This document shows, piece by piece, positions 46,354 to 54,783 of a DNA stretch of 64,000 bases. This DNA is from an uncultured Bacteroides sp. GTDB lineage: Bacteria > Bacteroidota > Bacteroidia > Bacteroidales > Bacteroidaceae. The number at the start of each line of letters is the position of its first letter. Position 1 is the stretch's first letter. Below the pieces are notes generated by a model. That model saw nothing but the letters and a program-made list of their open reading frames with translations, was not told the origin of the DNA and searched no databases. The stretch lies in assembly GCF_900547205.1 (NCBI RefSeq), contig NZ_URFY01000008.1, forward strand, positions 1 to 64,000, given 5' to 3'. Both the position numbers and the translations under genes were made by a program.

Positions 46354-47823
46354 ATGAAGAACTATATAAAATGGATGGCAGTTCTTTCTGTAGCTGCTCT
46401 AGCCACAGTCTTCCATGGCTGTGATGACGATGACAGTAAAGGATACACTGGTAATCTGGATTTGAATCTGTTGAACTTTACTCAGGCACGTACGACATGG
46501 GATGGTGCAGAATGTAATAAGACATGGAATCTTTCTGATAACGATAACGATAACGATAAAAGTAACATCAACTATAAACTGAGTATTTCGCTTTATCAGG
46601 ATAGAAAAGCTGAAAAGGATGCCACAGTAAAACTCTTTGTAGATAAAGACTCGTTGGATAAAGCCCTTGCATTGGTGCCCAATAGGGGAATTTATGAAAA
46701 ATACCAAGGAGTACAGTTATTGCCTGATGATTATTACATTGTATCAGCTGATGAGCTTGTTTTAAACGCAGGTAATCAACAATCGGAATCGGCATCTGTG
46801 ATAATTTACACCAGCAAGCTAATAGATCTTGTTCAGGATAATCTGAAACAGAATGTCGTATTTGCATTGCCTTTAAGGATAGCGGAATCAACATCTTATG
46901 AAATTAATGACCTGACGGATGCAATGATGCTTTTCATTAATGTGACCTATATCAAACCGGATGATCCAGAAGCTTATGTTGCCGATAGAATTGGAGTTCC
47001 TGACGATCATAAACTGGATAATGGAATGAAGCTGTTGTGGCATGATGAATTTAATGATGAAGGCGAACCTAATCCTGATATCTGGCAGTTTGAGACAGGA
47101 TTTGTTCGTAATGAAGAAGACCAATGGTATCAGAAGGATAATGCCAAAATGAAAGAAGGGGCTTTGCTCATTGAGGGAAGAAGGCAAGCGGTGAAGAACC
47201 CTAATTATCAGGCTGGTAGCAGTGATTGGAAGAAGAATCGTGAGTATTCGGAATATACTTCCTCCTGTATATTGACTAAACCGGGTTATGTATTCAAATA
47301 TGGACGCATGGAAGTGCGTGCCAAAATACCTATCGAGCAAGGAGCTTGGCCGGCTATTTGGTCTACCGGTAACTGGTGGGAATGGCCGTTGGGCGGTGAA
47401 ATCGATATGCTTGAGTTCTATAAAGAAAAGATTCATGCTAATGTTTGTTGGGGAGGCAGTAGCCGTTGGCAAGGTTCATGGAATTCAAAGAATTATCCTA
47501 TTACTAATTATACATCAAAGGATGATGATTGGAAGGATAAGTATCATCTCTGGGTAATGGATTGGGATAAAGACTATATTCGTATTTATATGGATGGTGA
47601 GCTTTTGAATGAAACAGATTTGAAAAAAACCTTTAATAAAAGCGATCATGGAGCCGGAGAAGGAGGATATCAGAATCCTTATTCAAATGATTATGAAGGT
47701 TTCGGACAACGCATGATGTTGAATCTGGCTATTGGAGGTATAAATGGTAGACCTGTCAATAAAGCTGCATTCCCATTGGAATATTATATAGACTATATCC
47801 GAATATATCAGTTCGAGAAATAG
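46354..47823 (+). CDS. DUF1735-GH16 lipoprotein, likely surface endo-beta-1,3-galactanase
   Basis: A 489-residue lipoprotein (GCDDDDS after the signal, acidic residues typical of surface export). Residues about 30-205 are a DUF1735-like domain often seen at the N-terminus of surface glycan proteins. Residues about 225-489 are GH16, with the catalytic motif GEIDMLE: E349 nucleophile, D351, E354 acid/base. Family and locus point to an endo-acting cut in a beta-1,3-galactan backbone; laminarinase activity is the main alternative. A (GATAAC)3 GATAAA stretch codes for the DNDNDNDK linker. A hairpin directly follows the stop. Confidence 0.85.
   Translation: MKNYIKWMAVLSVAALATVFHGCDDDDSKGYTGNLDLNLLNFTQARTTWDGAECNKTWNLSDNDNDNDKSNINYKLSISLYQDRKAEKDATVKLFVDKDSLDKALALVPNRGIYEKYQGVQLLPDDYYIVSADELVLNAGNQQSESASVIIYTSKLIDLVQDNLKQNVVFALPLRIAESTSYEINDLTDAMMLFINVTYIKPDDPEAYVADRIGVPDDHKLDNGMKLLWHDEFNDEGEPNPDIWQFETGFVRNEEDQWYQKDNAKMKEGALLIEGRRQAVKNPNYQAGSSDWKKNREYSEYTSSCILTKPGYVFKYGRMEVRAKIPIEQGAWPAIWSTGNWWEWPLGGEIDMLEFYKEKIHANVCWGGSSRWQGSWNSKNYPITNYTSKDDDWKDKYHLWVMDWDKDYIRIYMDGELLNETDLKKTFNKSDHGAGEGGYQNPYSNDYEGFGQRMMLNLAIGGINGRPVNKAAFPLEYYIDYIRIYQFEK
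46537..46560 (+). repeat. In-frame hexamer repeat GATAAC
   Basis: Three perfect GATAAC units plus GATAAA, coding for alternating Asp-Asn in the DUF1735 region. Six-base unit changes would not shift the frame. Confidence 0.8.
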
Positions 47824-47837
47824 AATTATAGCATAAG

Positions 47838-47878
47838 TCCTGCATTGCTTTACATATATCCTATTGAGCAATGCAGGA
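47838..47878 (+). terminator. Hairpin inside the locus between the two GH16 genes
   Basis: TCCTGCATTGCT (47838-47849) pairs perfectly with AGCAATGCAGGA (47867-47878), followed by an A/T run with TTTTT. It lies 15 bp after the stop of the first GH16 gene. It could reduce read-through to the downstream enzymes. Confidence 0.6.
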
Positions 47879-47903
47879 AATGTTTTTAAATAAATTGAGT
47901 GCG

Positions 47904-49808
47904 ATGAAGATGAAAAAAAGTTGTATCGGCATATTATTGTTGCTATGTACTGCTCTTGATGTACATGCACAAGATGGATGGAAACTCGTCTGGAGTGATG
48001 AATTTAATAAAGACGGTCCTCTAGACTCTTCCGTATGGGGCCATGAAACAGGATATGCCCGAAATGAAGAAGCGCAGTGGTACCAATCGGATAATGCTAT
48101 TTGCAAAGACGGCTGTCTGGTAATTGAAGCCAGGAAGGAGCAGGACCGTAGCCGCAAGAATCCTTATTATGAATCCGGTAGTAAAGCTTGGCCCAAGAAG
48201 TGGGAATTTGTAGAATACACCTCTTCGTCAGTGAATACAGCCGGCAAAAAGGATTTTTTGTATGGACGCTTTGAAATCAAGGCTCGTATCCCTGTGGCAA
48301 AAGGTGCATGGCCTGCCATCTGGACTCTGGGGAGCAACATGGAGTGGCCCTCCAACGGTGAGATAGATATCATGGAGTACTACCAGATAAAAGGTGTTCC
48401 TCATATTCTCGCCAATGCTGCATGGGGAACGGACAGACGTTGGAATGCCAAGTGGAACAGCAAAGCAACTCCTTATTCTCATTTCACAGATAAAGACCCC
48501 GATTGGGCATCCAAATTTCATATCTGGCGCATGGATTGGGATGAAGAAGCCATTAAGCTCTATCTGGATGATGAATTGCTGAATGAGATACCTTTAAGTA
48601 GCACGATAAACGGGAGCATTGGCAACGGAACGAATCCTTTTACCAAACCACAATATCTGTTGCTCAATCTAGCCTTAGGAGGCATCAACGGCGGTCCGAT
48701 TGATGAGTCTGCCTTGCCGATGAAGTATGAGATAGATTACGTGCGTGTGTATCAGAAAGAAAAAAGTATAGCTTCGGGTAAAGTATGGCGGGACACGGAC
48801 GGTAATGTGATAAATGCGCATGGCGGCGGTGTCTTGCTTCATGAGGGAAAATATTACTGGTTTGGCGAACATCGCCCGGAATCGGGATTTGTTACGGAAA
48901 AAGGAGTAAGCTGCTATTCTTCAACCGATTTGTTGAATTGGAAGTGTGAAGGCATCGCATTGGCCGTATCCGACGAAGCGGGCAGTGATATTGAAAAAGG
49001 ATGCATCATGGAACGCCCGAAGGTAATATACAACAAGAAAACCGGGAAGTTCGTGATGTGGCTGCACTTGGAATTGAAAGGTCAAGGATATGGACCGGCG
49101 CGTGCTGCTGTTGCAGTCAGTGATTCACCCGTCGGACCCTATCGCTTCATTCGTTCCGGTCGAGTGAATCCGGGCGTTTATCCGTTGAATATGACTAAGA
49201 AAGAACGGAAGAAGAAATGGAACGGTTCTCAATATGAAGAGTGGTGGTCGCAGGAATGGTACAAAGCGATAAAGGGAGGAAAGTTCGTGCAACGGGATTT
49301 GCCGGACGGACAGATGTCCCGAGATATGACTTTATTTGTCGATGATGATGATAAAGCTTACCATATCTATTCATCGGAAGATAATCTGACTTTACAGATT
49401 GCGGAATTATCAGACGATTATCTGAGCCATACCGGGAAATATATCCGAATACTCCCCGGCGGACATAATGAAGCACCTGCCATCTTTAAGAAAGACGGAG
49501 TCTATTGGATGGTAACTTCCGGCTGCACAGGATGGGACCCCAATAAAGCCCGCTTATTAACGGCTGATTCTATTTTAGGTGAATGGAAGCAACTTCCCAA
49601 CCCGTGTGTCGGAAAAGATTCGGAAATAACCTTTGGCGGGCAGAGCACATATATTTTGCCTTTAGCAGGAATGAACGAACAATTTATTTTCATGGCAGAT
49701 ATGTGGCGTCCCAAGAGTCTTGCCGATTCGCGTTACATCTGGTTGCCCATACAATTTGATGCAAAAGGAGTACCTTTTATAGAATGGGCAGATAGTTGGA
49801 AACCCTAA
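47904..49808 (+). CDS. GH16-GH43_24-like two-domain galactanase
   Basis: 634 residues from ATG 47904 (MKMKKSCIGILLLLCTALDVHAQ, a good signal peptide). An in-frame ATG at 47871 lies inside the right arm of the upstream hairpin and is less likely. Residues about 22-295 are GH16 with GEIDIMEYY (E153 and E158). Residues about 300-634 (GGGVLLHEGKYYWFGEHR...GCIMERPKVIYNKKTGKFVMW...NEAPAIFKKDGVYWM) match the exo-beta-1,3-galactanase type of GH43 (subfamily 24). One protein thus joins an endo- and an exo-type backbone enzyme, which are separate genes in the loci I recall. Probably periplasmic. Confidence 0.82.
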   Translation: MKMKKSCIGILLLLCTALDVHAQDGWKLVWSDEFNKDGPLDSSVWGHETGYARNEEAQWYQSDNAICKDGCLVIEARKEQDRSRKNPYYESGSKAWPKKWEFVEYTSSSVNTAGKKDFLYGRFEIKARIPVAKGAWPAIWTLGSNMEWPSNGEIDIMEYYQIKGVPHILANAAWGTDRRWNAKWNSKATPYSHFTDKDPDWASKFHIWRMDWDEEAIKLYLDDELLNEIPLSSTINGSIGNGTNPFTKPQYLLLNLALGGINGGPIDESALPMKYEIDYVRVYQKEKSIASGKVWRDTDGNVINAHGGGVLLHEGKYYWFGEHRPESGFVTEKGVSCYSSTDLLNWKCEGIALAVSDEAGSDIEKGCIMERPKVIYNKKTGKFVMWLHLELKGQGYGPARAAVAVSDSPVGPYRFIRSGRVNPGVYPLNMTKKERKKKWNGSQYEEWWSQEWYKAIKGGKFVQRDLPDGQMSRDMTLFVDDDDKAYHIYSSEDNLTLQIAELSDDYLSHTGKYIRILPGGHNEAPAIFKKDGVYWMVTSGCTGWDPNKARLLTADSILGEWKQLPNPCVGKDSEITFGGQSTYILPLAGMNEQFIFMADMWRPKSLADSRYIWLPIQFDAKGVPFIEWADSWKP

Positions 49809-49869
49809 TAATGACCGTTTTGTATCCCTTTTTGAATTATTTGTGGATGTCGTGCTTTTGCATATCGCG

Positions 49870-49877
49870 TATCTTTG
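49870..49877 (+). promoter_or_regulatory. Possible internal promoter before the DUF2264 gene
   Basis: A perfect TATCTTTG box 25 nt before the ATG at 49903, in a 94-bp gap. It could drive the last three enzyme genes separately. A -33 element is not clear. Confidence 0.4.
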
Positions 49878-49902
49878 TAAACGAGAAATCTTATTTAATA
49901 TC

Positions 49903-51162
49903 ATGAGTTTGAATAGACATTGCGTACTACTATTGCTTCTTGCAATCTTGCTGATTCCTTCGCTGGACATATCGGCAAAAAAGAAAAAACAAGTGAAAGA
50001 ACCCACTGATCGCGAACTGTGGTCAGGTGTTTTATATCAGATGGCAGCTCCGGTCCTCAGTAGCATGAGTGAAGGCAAGCTTCAACAGAATATGTTGGTA
50101 GAGCTGAGCCCCACATGGGACGGGCGCAACAAGAAAGTTACTTATATGGAGTGCTTTGGACGCCTGATGGCAGGATTGGCCCCATGGATTTCATTGCCCG
50201 ATGATGAAACGGCTGAGGGCGCACAGCGGAAGCAACTTCGTGATTGGGCATTGAAGAGTTATGCGCAAGCTGTCGACCCGGAAAGTCCCGACTATCTGCT
50301 TTGGAGAAAAGAAGGCCAGACCTTGGTCGACGCAGCCTATATTGCTGAAAGTTTTATCCGTGGATACGATGCTTTATGGGTTCCGTTGGATAGCGTCACG
50401 AAACAGCGGTATATTACCGAATTTACTCAACTCCGACGGGTAGATCCTCCCTATACGAATTGGTTGTTGTTCTCCGCCACGGTAGAAGCTTTCCTCCGTA
50501 AAGCGGGTACACCGAGTGATACTTACCGCATTGTCTCTGCTTTGCGGAAAGTAGAAGAATGGTATGTCGGTGATGGTTGGTATTCGGATGGTCCGGGCTT
50601 TGCTTTCGACTATTATAATAGCTTTGTTCTTCATCCGATGTACATAGAACCACTTGAAATTATGACCAATGCCGGTAAAAACAAGATTTGGAATGCACCG
50701 GATTGTGACTATAAGCGTGCCGTTAAACGGATGCAACGCTTCGGAATGATTCTGGAACGTTTTGTTTCTCCTGAAGGAACGTTGCCTGTATTCGGCCGTT
50801 CCATCACCTATCGCACGGGAACTTTGCAACCTCTGGCTTTGCTTGCTTGGAGGGAATGGCTTCCCAAAGAACTTCCCAACGGACAAGTGCGCGCAGCAAT
50901 GACTGCCGTCATTAAACGTATGTTCGGCGACGACCGCAATTTCAATGAAAAAGGATTCCTTACTCTGGGTTTCAACGGTAAGCAACCTAATATCTCCGAC
51001 TGGTATACCAATAATGGTAGCTTGTATATGGCATCACTTGCTTTTCTTCCTTTAGGGCTTCCGGCAGATCATCCTTTCTGGACGTCTCCTGCTGAGGATT
51101 GGACCAGTAAGAAAGCTTGGGAAGGAATCGATTTTCCCAAAGATCATGCCATAAACGAATAA
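49903..51162 (+). CDS. DUF2264 protein, GH154-like beta-glucuronidase candidate
   Basis: 419 residues from ATG 49903, which begins a proper signal peptide (MSLNRHCVLLLLLAILLIPSLDISA). A start at 49843 would precede the promoter box. The body is an (alpha/alpha)-barrel type DUF2264 protein (TYMECFGRLMAGLAPWISLPDDE, FSATVEAFLRKAGTPSDTYRI, GDGWYSDGPGFAFDYYNSFVLHPMY, FPVFGRSITYRTG-like segment). As I recall, a B. thetaiotaomicron DUF2264-type protein of an arabinogalactan locus founded the beta-glucuronidase family GH154; the placement here agrees, but activity is inferred. Confidence 0.7.
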   Translation: MSLNRHCVLLLLLAILLIPSLDISAKKKKQVKEPTDRELWSGVLYQMAAPVLSSMSEGKLQQNMLVELSPTWDGRNKKVTYMECFGRLMAGLAPWISLPDDETAEGAQRKQLRDWALKSYAQAVDPESPDYLLWRKEGQTLVDAAYIAESFIRGYDALWVPLDSVTKQRYITEFTQLRRVDPPYTNWLLFSATVEAFLRKAGTPSDTYRIVSALRKVEEWYVGDGWYSDGPGFAFDYYNSFVLHPMYIEPLEIMTNAGKNKIWNAPDCDYKRAVKRMQRFGMILERFVSPEGTLPVFGRSITYRTGTLQPLALLAWREWLPKELPNGQVRAAMTAVIKRMFGDDRNFNEKGFLTLGFNGKQPNISDWYTNNGSLYMASLAFLPLGLPADHPFWTSPAEDWTSKKAWEGIDFPKDHAINE

Positions 51163-51184
51163 ACCTCAGAGATAAATCCGAATC

Positions 51185-52483
51185 ATGAAATCAATACTAC
51201 TTACATTATTTCTGTTGGGGATAGGAGGATGGAGAATAGCCTTTGCACAACACTTGGTTGAAGTGGGGAAGGGGTATAGCTGCACTTCCGTCAACACTGC
51301 GGTATTTCGCAATAATTCATTAGTGACGCATGGCGACGAACAATACATCAGTTATTACGACGCAGACGGTTATCTGGTGCTGGGAAAACGAAAACTGGAG
51401 TCCGAACAGTGGACATTGCACCGCACCCAGTATCAGGGGAATGTAAAAGACGCACACAATATCATCAGCATGATGATAGATGGAGAAGGCTATCTGCACG
51501 TGTCTTTCGACCATCACGGGCATAAGCTAAATTATTGCCGCAGCATTGCTCCCCGTTCACTTGAGTTGGGAGATAAAATACCGATGACGGGAAATGATGA
51601 AGGTAATGTCACTTATCCGGAGTTTTACCCTCTGGCAGGTGGAGATTTACTGTTTGCCTATCGTTCCGGTTCTTCCGGCCGTGGCAATCTGGTGATGAAC
51701 CGTTATTCACTAAAAGAACACAAATGGAACCGTGTGCAAGATGTATTGATAGATGGAGAGGATAAACGGAATGCTTACTGGCAGCTATATGTCGACGAAA
51801 AAGGAACCATCCATCTTTCATGGGTTTGGCGTGAAACTTGGCACGTAGAGACAAACCACGATATTTGTTATGCACGTTCCTACGATAATGGAGTCACTTG
51901 GTATAAATCCAATGGAGAGCAATATGAACTTCCGATAAAACTGTCCAATGCAGAGTATGCCTGTCGTCTGCCGCAGAATTGCGAATTAATCAATCAAACC
52001 AGTATGAGTGCCGATGCCGCAGGAAATCCGTATATCGCAACTTATTGGAGAGATCCGGATAGCAATGTCCCGCAGTATCGCATCGTCTGGAACGACGGTA
52101 AAACGTGGCACAACCGGCAGGTGACAGACCGTAAGACGCCATTCTCCTTAAAAGGAGGCGGCACTAAAATGATTCCGATAGCCCGTCCGCGCATTGTGGT
52201 AGAAGGAAGTGAAGTTTTCTATATCTTCCGTGACGAAGAACGGGGAAGCCGAGTATCAATGGCTCATGCTTCCGACGCAGGTATCGGCGAATGGGATATA
52301 GCCGATTTGACGAACTTCTCCGTAGATGCTTGGGAGCCTTCTCACGATACGGAACTTTGGAAGAAACAGCGAAAGTTACATCTCTTCGTGCAACATACCC
52401 GGCAGGGAGATGGCGAACGTACGGCGGAGATTGACCCTCAAATGGTGTATGTATTAGAAATGGATTTAAACTCGAATAAATAA
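51185..52483 (+). CDS. BNR-type beta-propeller, GH145-like alpha-L-rhamnosidase candidate
   Basis: A 432-residue exported protein with a signal peptide (cut near FAQ) and a seven-bladed BNR_4-type propeller (YISYYDADGYLVLGKRKL, HNIISMMIDGEGYLHVSFDHHG, WQLYVDEKGTIHLSWVWRETW). The fold is shared by GH145 rhamnosidases and PL24/PL25 ulvan lyases. GH145 uses a single histidine near residue 48 of the founding enzyme; here H49 (SLVTHGDEQ) lies at that place. Position between DUF2264 and GH105 supports removal of rhamnose from rhamnosyl-glucuronate caps. A lyase role is the alternative. Confidence 0.7.
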   Translation: MKSILLTLFLLGIGGWRIAFAQHLVEVGKGYSCTSVNTAVFRNNSLVTHGDEQYISYYDADGYLVLGKRKLESEQWTLHRTQYQGNVKDAHNIISMMIDGEGYLHVSFDHHGHKLNYCRSIAPRSLELGDKIPMTGNDEGNVTYPEFYPLAGGDLLFAYRSGSSGRGNLVMNRYSLKEHKWNRVQDVLIDGEDKRNAYWQLYVDEKGTIHLSWVWRETWHVETNHDICYARSYDNGVTWYKSNGEQYELPIKLSNAEYACRLPQNCELINQTSMSADAAGNPYIATYWRDPDSNVPQYRIVWNDGKTWHNRQVTDRKTPFSLKGGGTKMIPIARPRIVVEGSEVFYIFRDEERGSRVSMAHASDAGIGEWDIADLTNFSVDAWEPSHDTELWKKQRKLHLFVQHTRQGDGERTAEIDPQMVYVLEMDLNSNK

Positions 52484-52487
52484 AGGT

Positions 52488-53624
52488 ATGAAGAATTTGT
52501 ATACTACTCTTTTATCGGCATTCTTTATAGGAAGCGCGATAGTCAGCGTCGGATGTACGGATAAAAGGACTGCTTCTTCGAAAGAAGTGATTGAAATCAT
52601 TCATAGGGTGAACGGTTATTGGCAAGCAAACCATCCGGAGCACGGTCGGTCTTTTTGGGATAATGCTGCCTATCATTCTGGGAACATGGAAGCATACTTC
52701 CTAACCGAGAAACCGGAATATCTGCAATACTCGAAAGGTTGGGCGGAACATAACGAATGGAAAGGAGCTAAGTCGGATAACAAAGCAGAATGGAAATATA
52801 GTTATGGTGAAAGTGACGACTATGTACTTTTCGGAGATTATCAGATATGCTTCCAGACGTATGCCGATTTATATAATCTGGAGCCTGATACGCAGAAAAT
52901 AGCCCGTGCCCGCGAAGTGATGGAATACCAGATGAGTACTCCGAATAAGGATTATTGGTGGTGGGCAGACGGCCTGTATATGGTGATGCCGGTAATGACG
53001 AAAATGTATAACATAACGAAGAACCCGCTTTATCTGGAGAAACTGAATGAGTATCTCTTGTACGCAGACAGCATCATGTATGATGAAGAGGCGGGGCTTT
53101 ACTATCGGGATGCGAAGTATGTGTATCCCAAGCATAAAAGCGTGAATGGTAAAAAAGATTTCTGGGCACGTGGAGACGGCTGGGTATTGGCAGGACTGGC
53201 AAAAGTACTGAAAGACCTGCCGGAGAATGATAAATATCGTCAGAACTATATAGACCGTTTCCGCACCATGGCAAAGGCGGTGGCTGCCTGCCAGCAACCG
53301 GAAGGCTATTGGACGCGTAGTATGCTCGATTCTCAGCACGCACCGGGACCGGAAACCAGTGGGACCGCTTTCTTCACCTATGGTTTGCAGTGGGGAATCA
53401 ACAGCGGCTTTCTGGATGCTGCCGAATATCAGCCGATAGTAGAAAAAGCATGGCACTACTTATCAACCGTTGCCCTGCAACCCGATGGTAAAGTGGGCTA
53501 CGTGCAACCCATCGGTGAGAAAGCCATACCGGGGCAAGTGGTAGATGCTAATTCAACATCCAATTTCGGGGTAGGCGCTTTCCTGTTGGCGGCTTGCGAA
53601 CGTGTTCGCCACTTATCTCATTAA
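52488..53624 (+). CDS. GH105-type unsaturated glucuronyl hydrolase
   Basis: A 378-residue exported protein, perhaps a lipoprotein (cysteine 23 in SVGC). The (alpha/alpha)6 barrel pattern includes WWWADGLYMVMPVMTKMYNIT, whose Asp fits the GH88/GH105 catalytic residue, and FWARGDGWVLAGLAKVLKDLP. It starts 4 bp after the propeller gene and ends the locus. GH105 removes 4,5-unsaturated uronates left by lyases, which implies a lyase acts somewhere on the substrate. Its stop overlaps the convergent acetyltransferase stop by 3 bases. Confidence 0.85.
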   Translation: MKNLYTTLLSAFFIGSAIVSVGCTDKRTASSKEVIEIIHRVNGYWQANHPEHGRSFWDNAAYHSGNMEAYFLTEKPEYLQYSKGWAEHNEWKGAKSDNKAEWKYSYGESDDYVLFGDYQICFQTYADLYNLEPDTQKIARAREVMEYQMSTPNKDYWWWADGLYMVMPVMTKMYNITKNPLYLEKLNEYLLYADSIMYDEEAGLYYRDAKYVYPKHKSVNGKKDFWARGDGWVLAGLAKVLKDLPENDKYRQNYIDRFRTMAKAVAACQQPEGYWTRSMLDSQHAPGPETSGTAFFTYGLQWGINSGFLDAAEYQPIVEKAWHYLSTVALQPDGKVGYVQPIGEKAIPGQVVDANSTSNFGVGAFLLAACERVRHLSH

Positions 53625-54631
53625 TTCAGCATCAAGCTCATATAAGGGCGCAATGGTTGTAGTACTCTATTTGTTAATTCATTAATATTCATAGATATGT
53701 ATGTGCCGGGCTGCCGCTCGGCACTATATTTGCATCTTCCTTTATACAAGTCGTAATAGCCACTGTTTACCGACAATTGTTTATCCAATAATTTCACTTG
53801 CATTTCTTCATCCGGAAAGATGGAAGCATACAATTGCAATACTTCTTTCGCATTGATAATACGAGCCATACCTAACGGATATTGAGTCTGATTATCATCC
53901 GGCGGCAATAACTGCATCAAGCACTTATAGCCGGTCAGTTCCTTTATGTAGTATAACAAACTGTATTCAGCATCTTTCGTCTCTGCGAGGAGTTCATTAA
54001 TTAAGATATAGCCATCTTGCCTGTAAGCAAAAGCCATCCCCATTATCTCGTTTTCCGACTGAGCAACAAATAAATAACCGTCACTGACAGACAAGTCAGC
54101 CATAATCACTTGAAAATCTTCGTAAGTGTGCTGAATACAACAGGAACGTTCAGAAAGTTTTCTATCCAGATATTGATAAGTATTCTCTTGACAGTCTTTT
54201 ATGTCAGTGACGACAATATCACGGGAAGGAATAAATTCCGGCACTATTATTTCTTTGACCGAATACTTAAATTCCGATGCAAATCCCATGCGTTCATAGT
54301 AGCCAAACAACCATGGCTCGGCAGGAATCAACGTACTGAAATGTATGCCATTGTGAAACATCTGTGTGAAAGCTTGCGAAAGTAATTCGCGCATAACGCC
54401 CTTTTCACGAAAATCAGGATGCGTGCAAGCGCCTGAGATATAGGAAGTCTTCACTATGTTTCCACAGAAAGTCATGGGATAAGGAATCATTTGAAGAGCG
54501 GAAATCACTTCGTCACCGCTCTCGATAGCAACATTTATTTCATTCTTGTAGCGCATTCTAAAATACATTTCTACAAATTCTTCACTATCGCTGAAACAGA
54601 GTTTCCACAGAGCTTTTACTTTTTCTTTCAT
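53621..54631 (-). CDS. GNAT-family acetyltransferase
   Basis: A 336-residue cytosolic protein with a GNAT core near the N-terminus. ISGACTHPDFREKGVMRELLSQAF is the acetyl-CoA-binding motif A (about residues 65-88), followed by LIPAEPWLFGYYERMGFASEF. The two-lobed length and the GYYERMGF pattern resemble Eis-like multi-domain GNATs. Substrate unknown. Convergent with the GH105 gene; own promoter box 32 nt upstream. Confidence 0.75.
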   Translation of the reverse strand: MKEKVKALWKLCFSDSEEFVEMYFRMRYKNEINVAIESGDEVISALQMIPYPMTFCGNIVKTSYISGACTHPDFREKGVMRELLSQAFTQMFHNGIHFSTLIPAEPWLFGYYERMGFASEFKYSVKEIIVPEFIPSRDIVVTDIKDCQENTYQYLDRKLSERSCCIQHTYEDFQVIMADLSVSDGYLFVAQSENEIMGMAFAYRQDGYILINELLAETKDAEYSLLYYIKELTGYKCLMQLLPPDDNQTQYPLGMARIINAKEVLQLYASIFPDEEMQVKLLDKQLSVNSGYYDLYKGRCKYSAERQPGTYISMNINELTNRVLQPLRPYMSLMLN

Positions 54632-54663
54632 GATGTATGTCCCGGTTTACTATCTTAATAGGG

Positions 54664-54671
54664 CAAAGATA
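54664..54671 (-). promoter_or_regulatory. Promoter -7 box for the GNAT gene
   Basis: TATCTTTG on the minus strand, 32 nt before the ATG at 54631. Confidence 0.5.
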
Positions 54672-54735
54672 TCTTAAAAACGTGTGGATGTACTAGATTT
54701 GTTCGAAAATATTTGTGATTTCATCGTTTTTTAGG

Positions 54736-54743
54736 TAATATTG
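54736..54743 (+). promoter_or_regulatory. Weak -7 box for the TonB-C/DUF4488 gene
   Basis: TAATATTG differs from TAnnTTTG at one base and lies 40 nt before the ATG at 54784. Confidence 0.25.
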
Positions 54744-54783
54744 CATTAATAAATTGATATTCTAACCATTAAATTTATGAATT

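Noticed and set aside
47871..47903. ATG at 47871 as start of the GH16-GH43 protein
   Set aside because: It lies within the right arm of a hairpin terminator and would put 11 extra residues before a proper signal peptide that begins at 47904.
49903..53624. The DUF2264, propeller and GH105 genes considered as an ulvan-degrading unit
   Set aside because: The propeller keeps a GH145-like histidine, and the neighbouring GH16 and GH43_24-like enzymes point to galactan rather than ulvan. It remains an alternative for the propeller alone.
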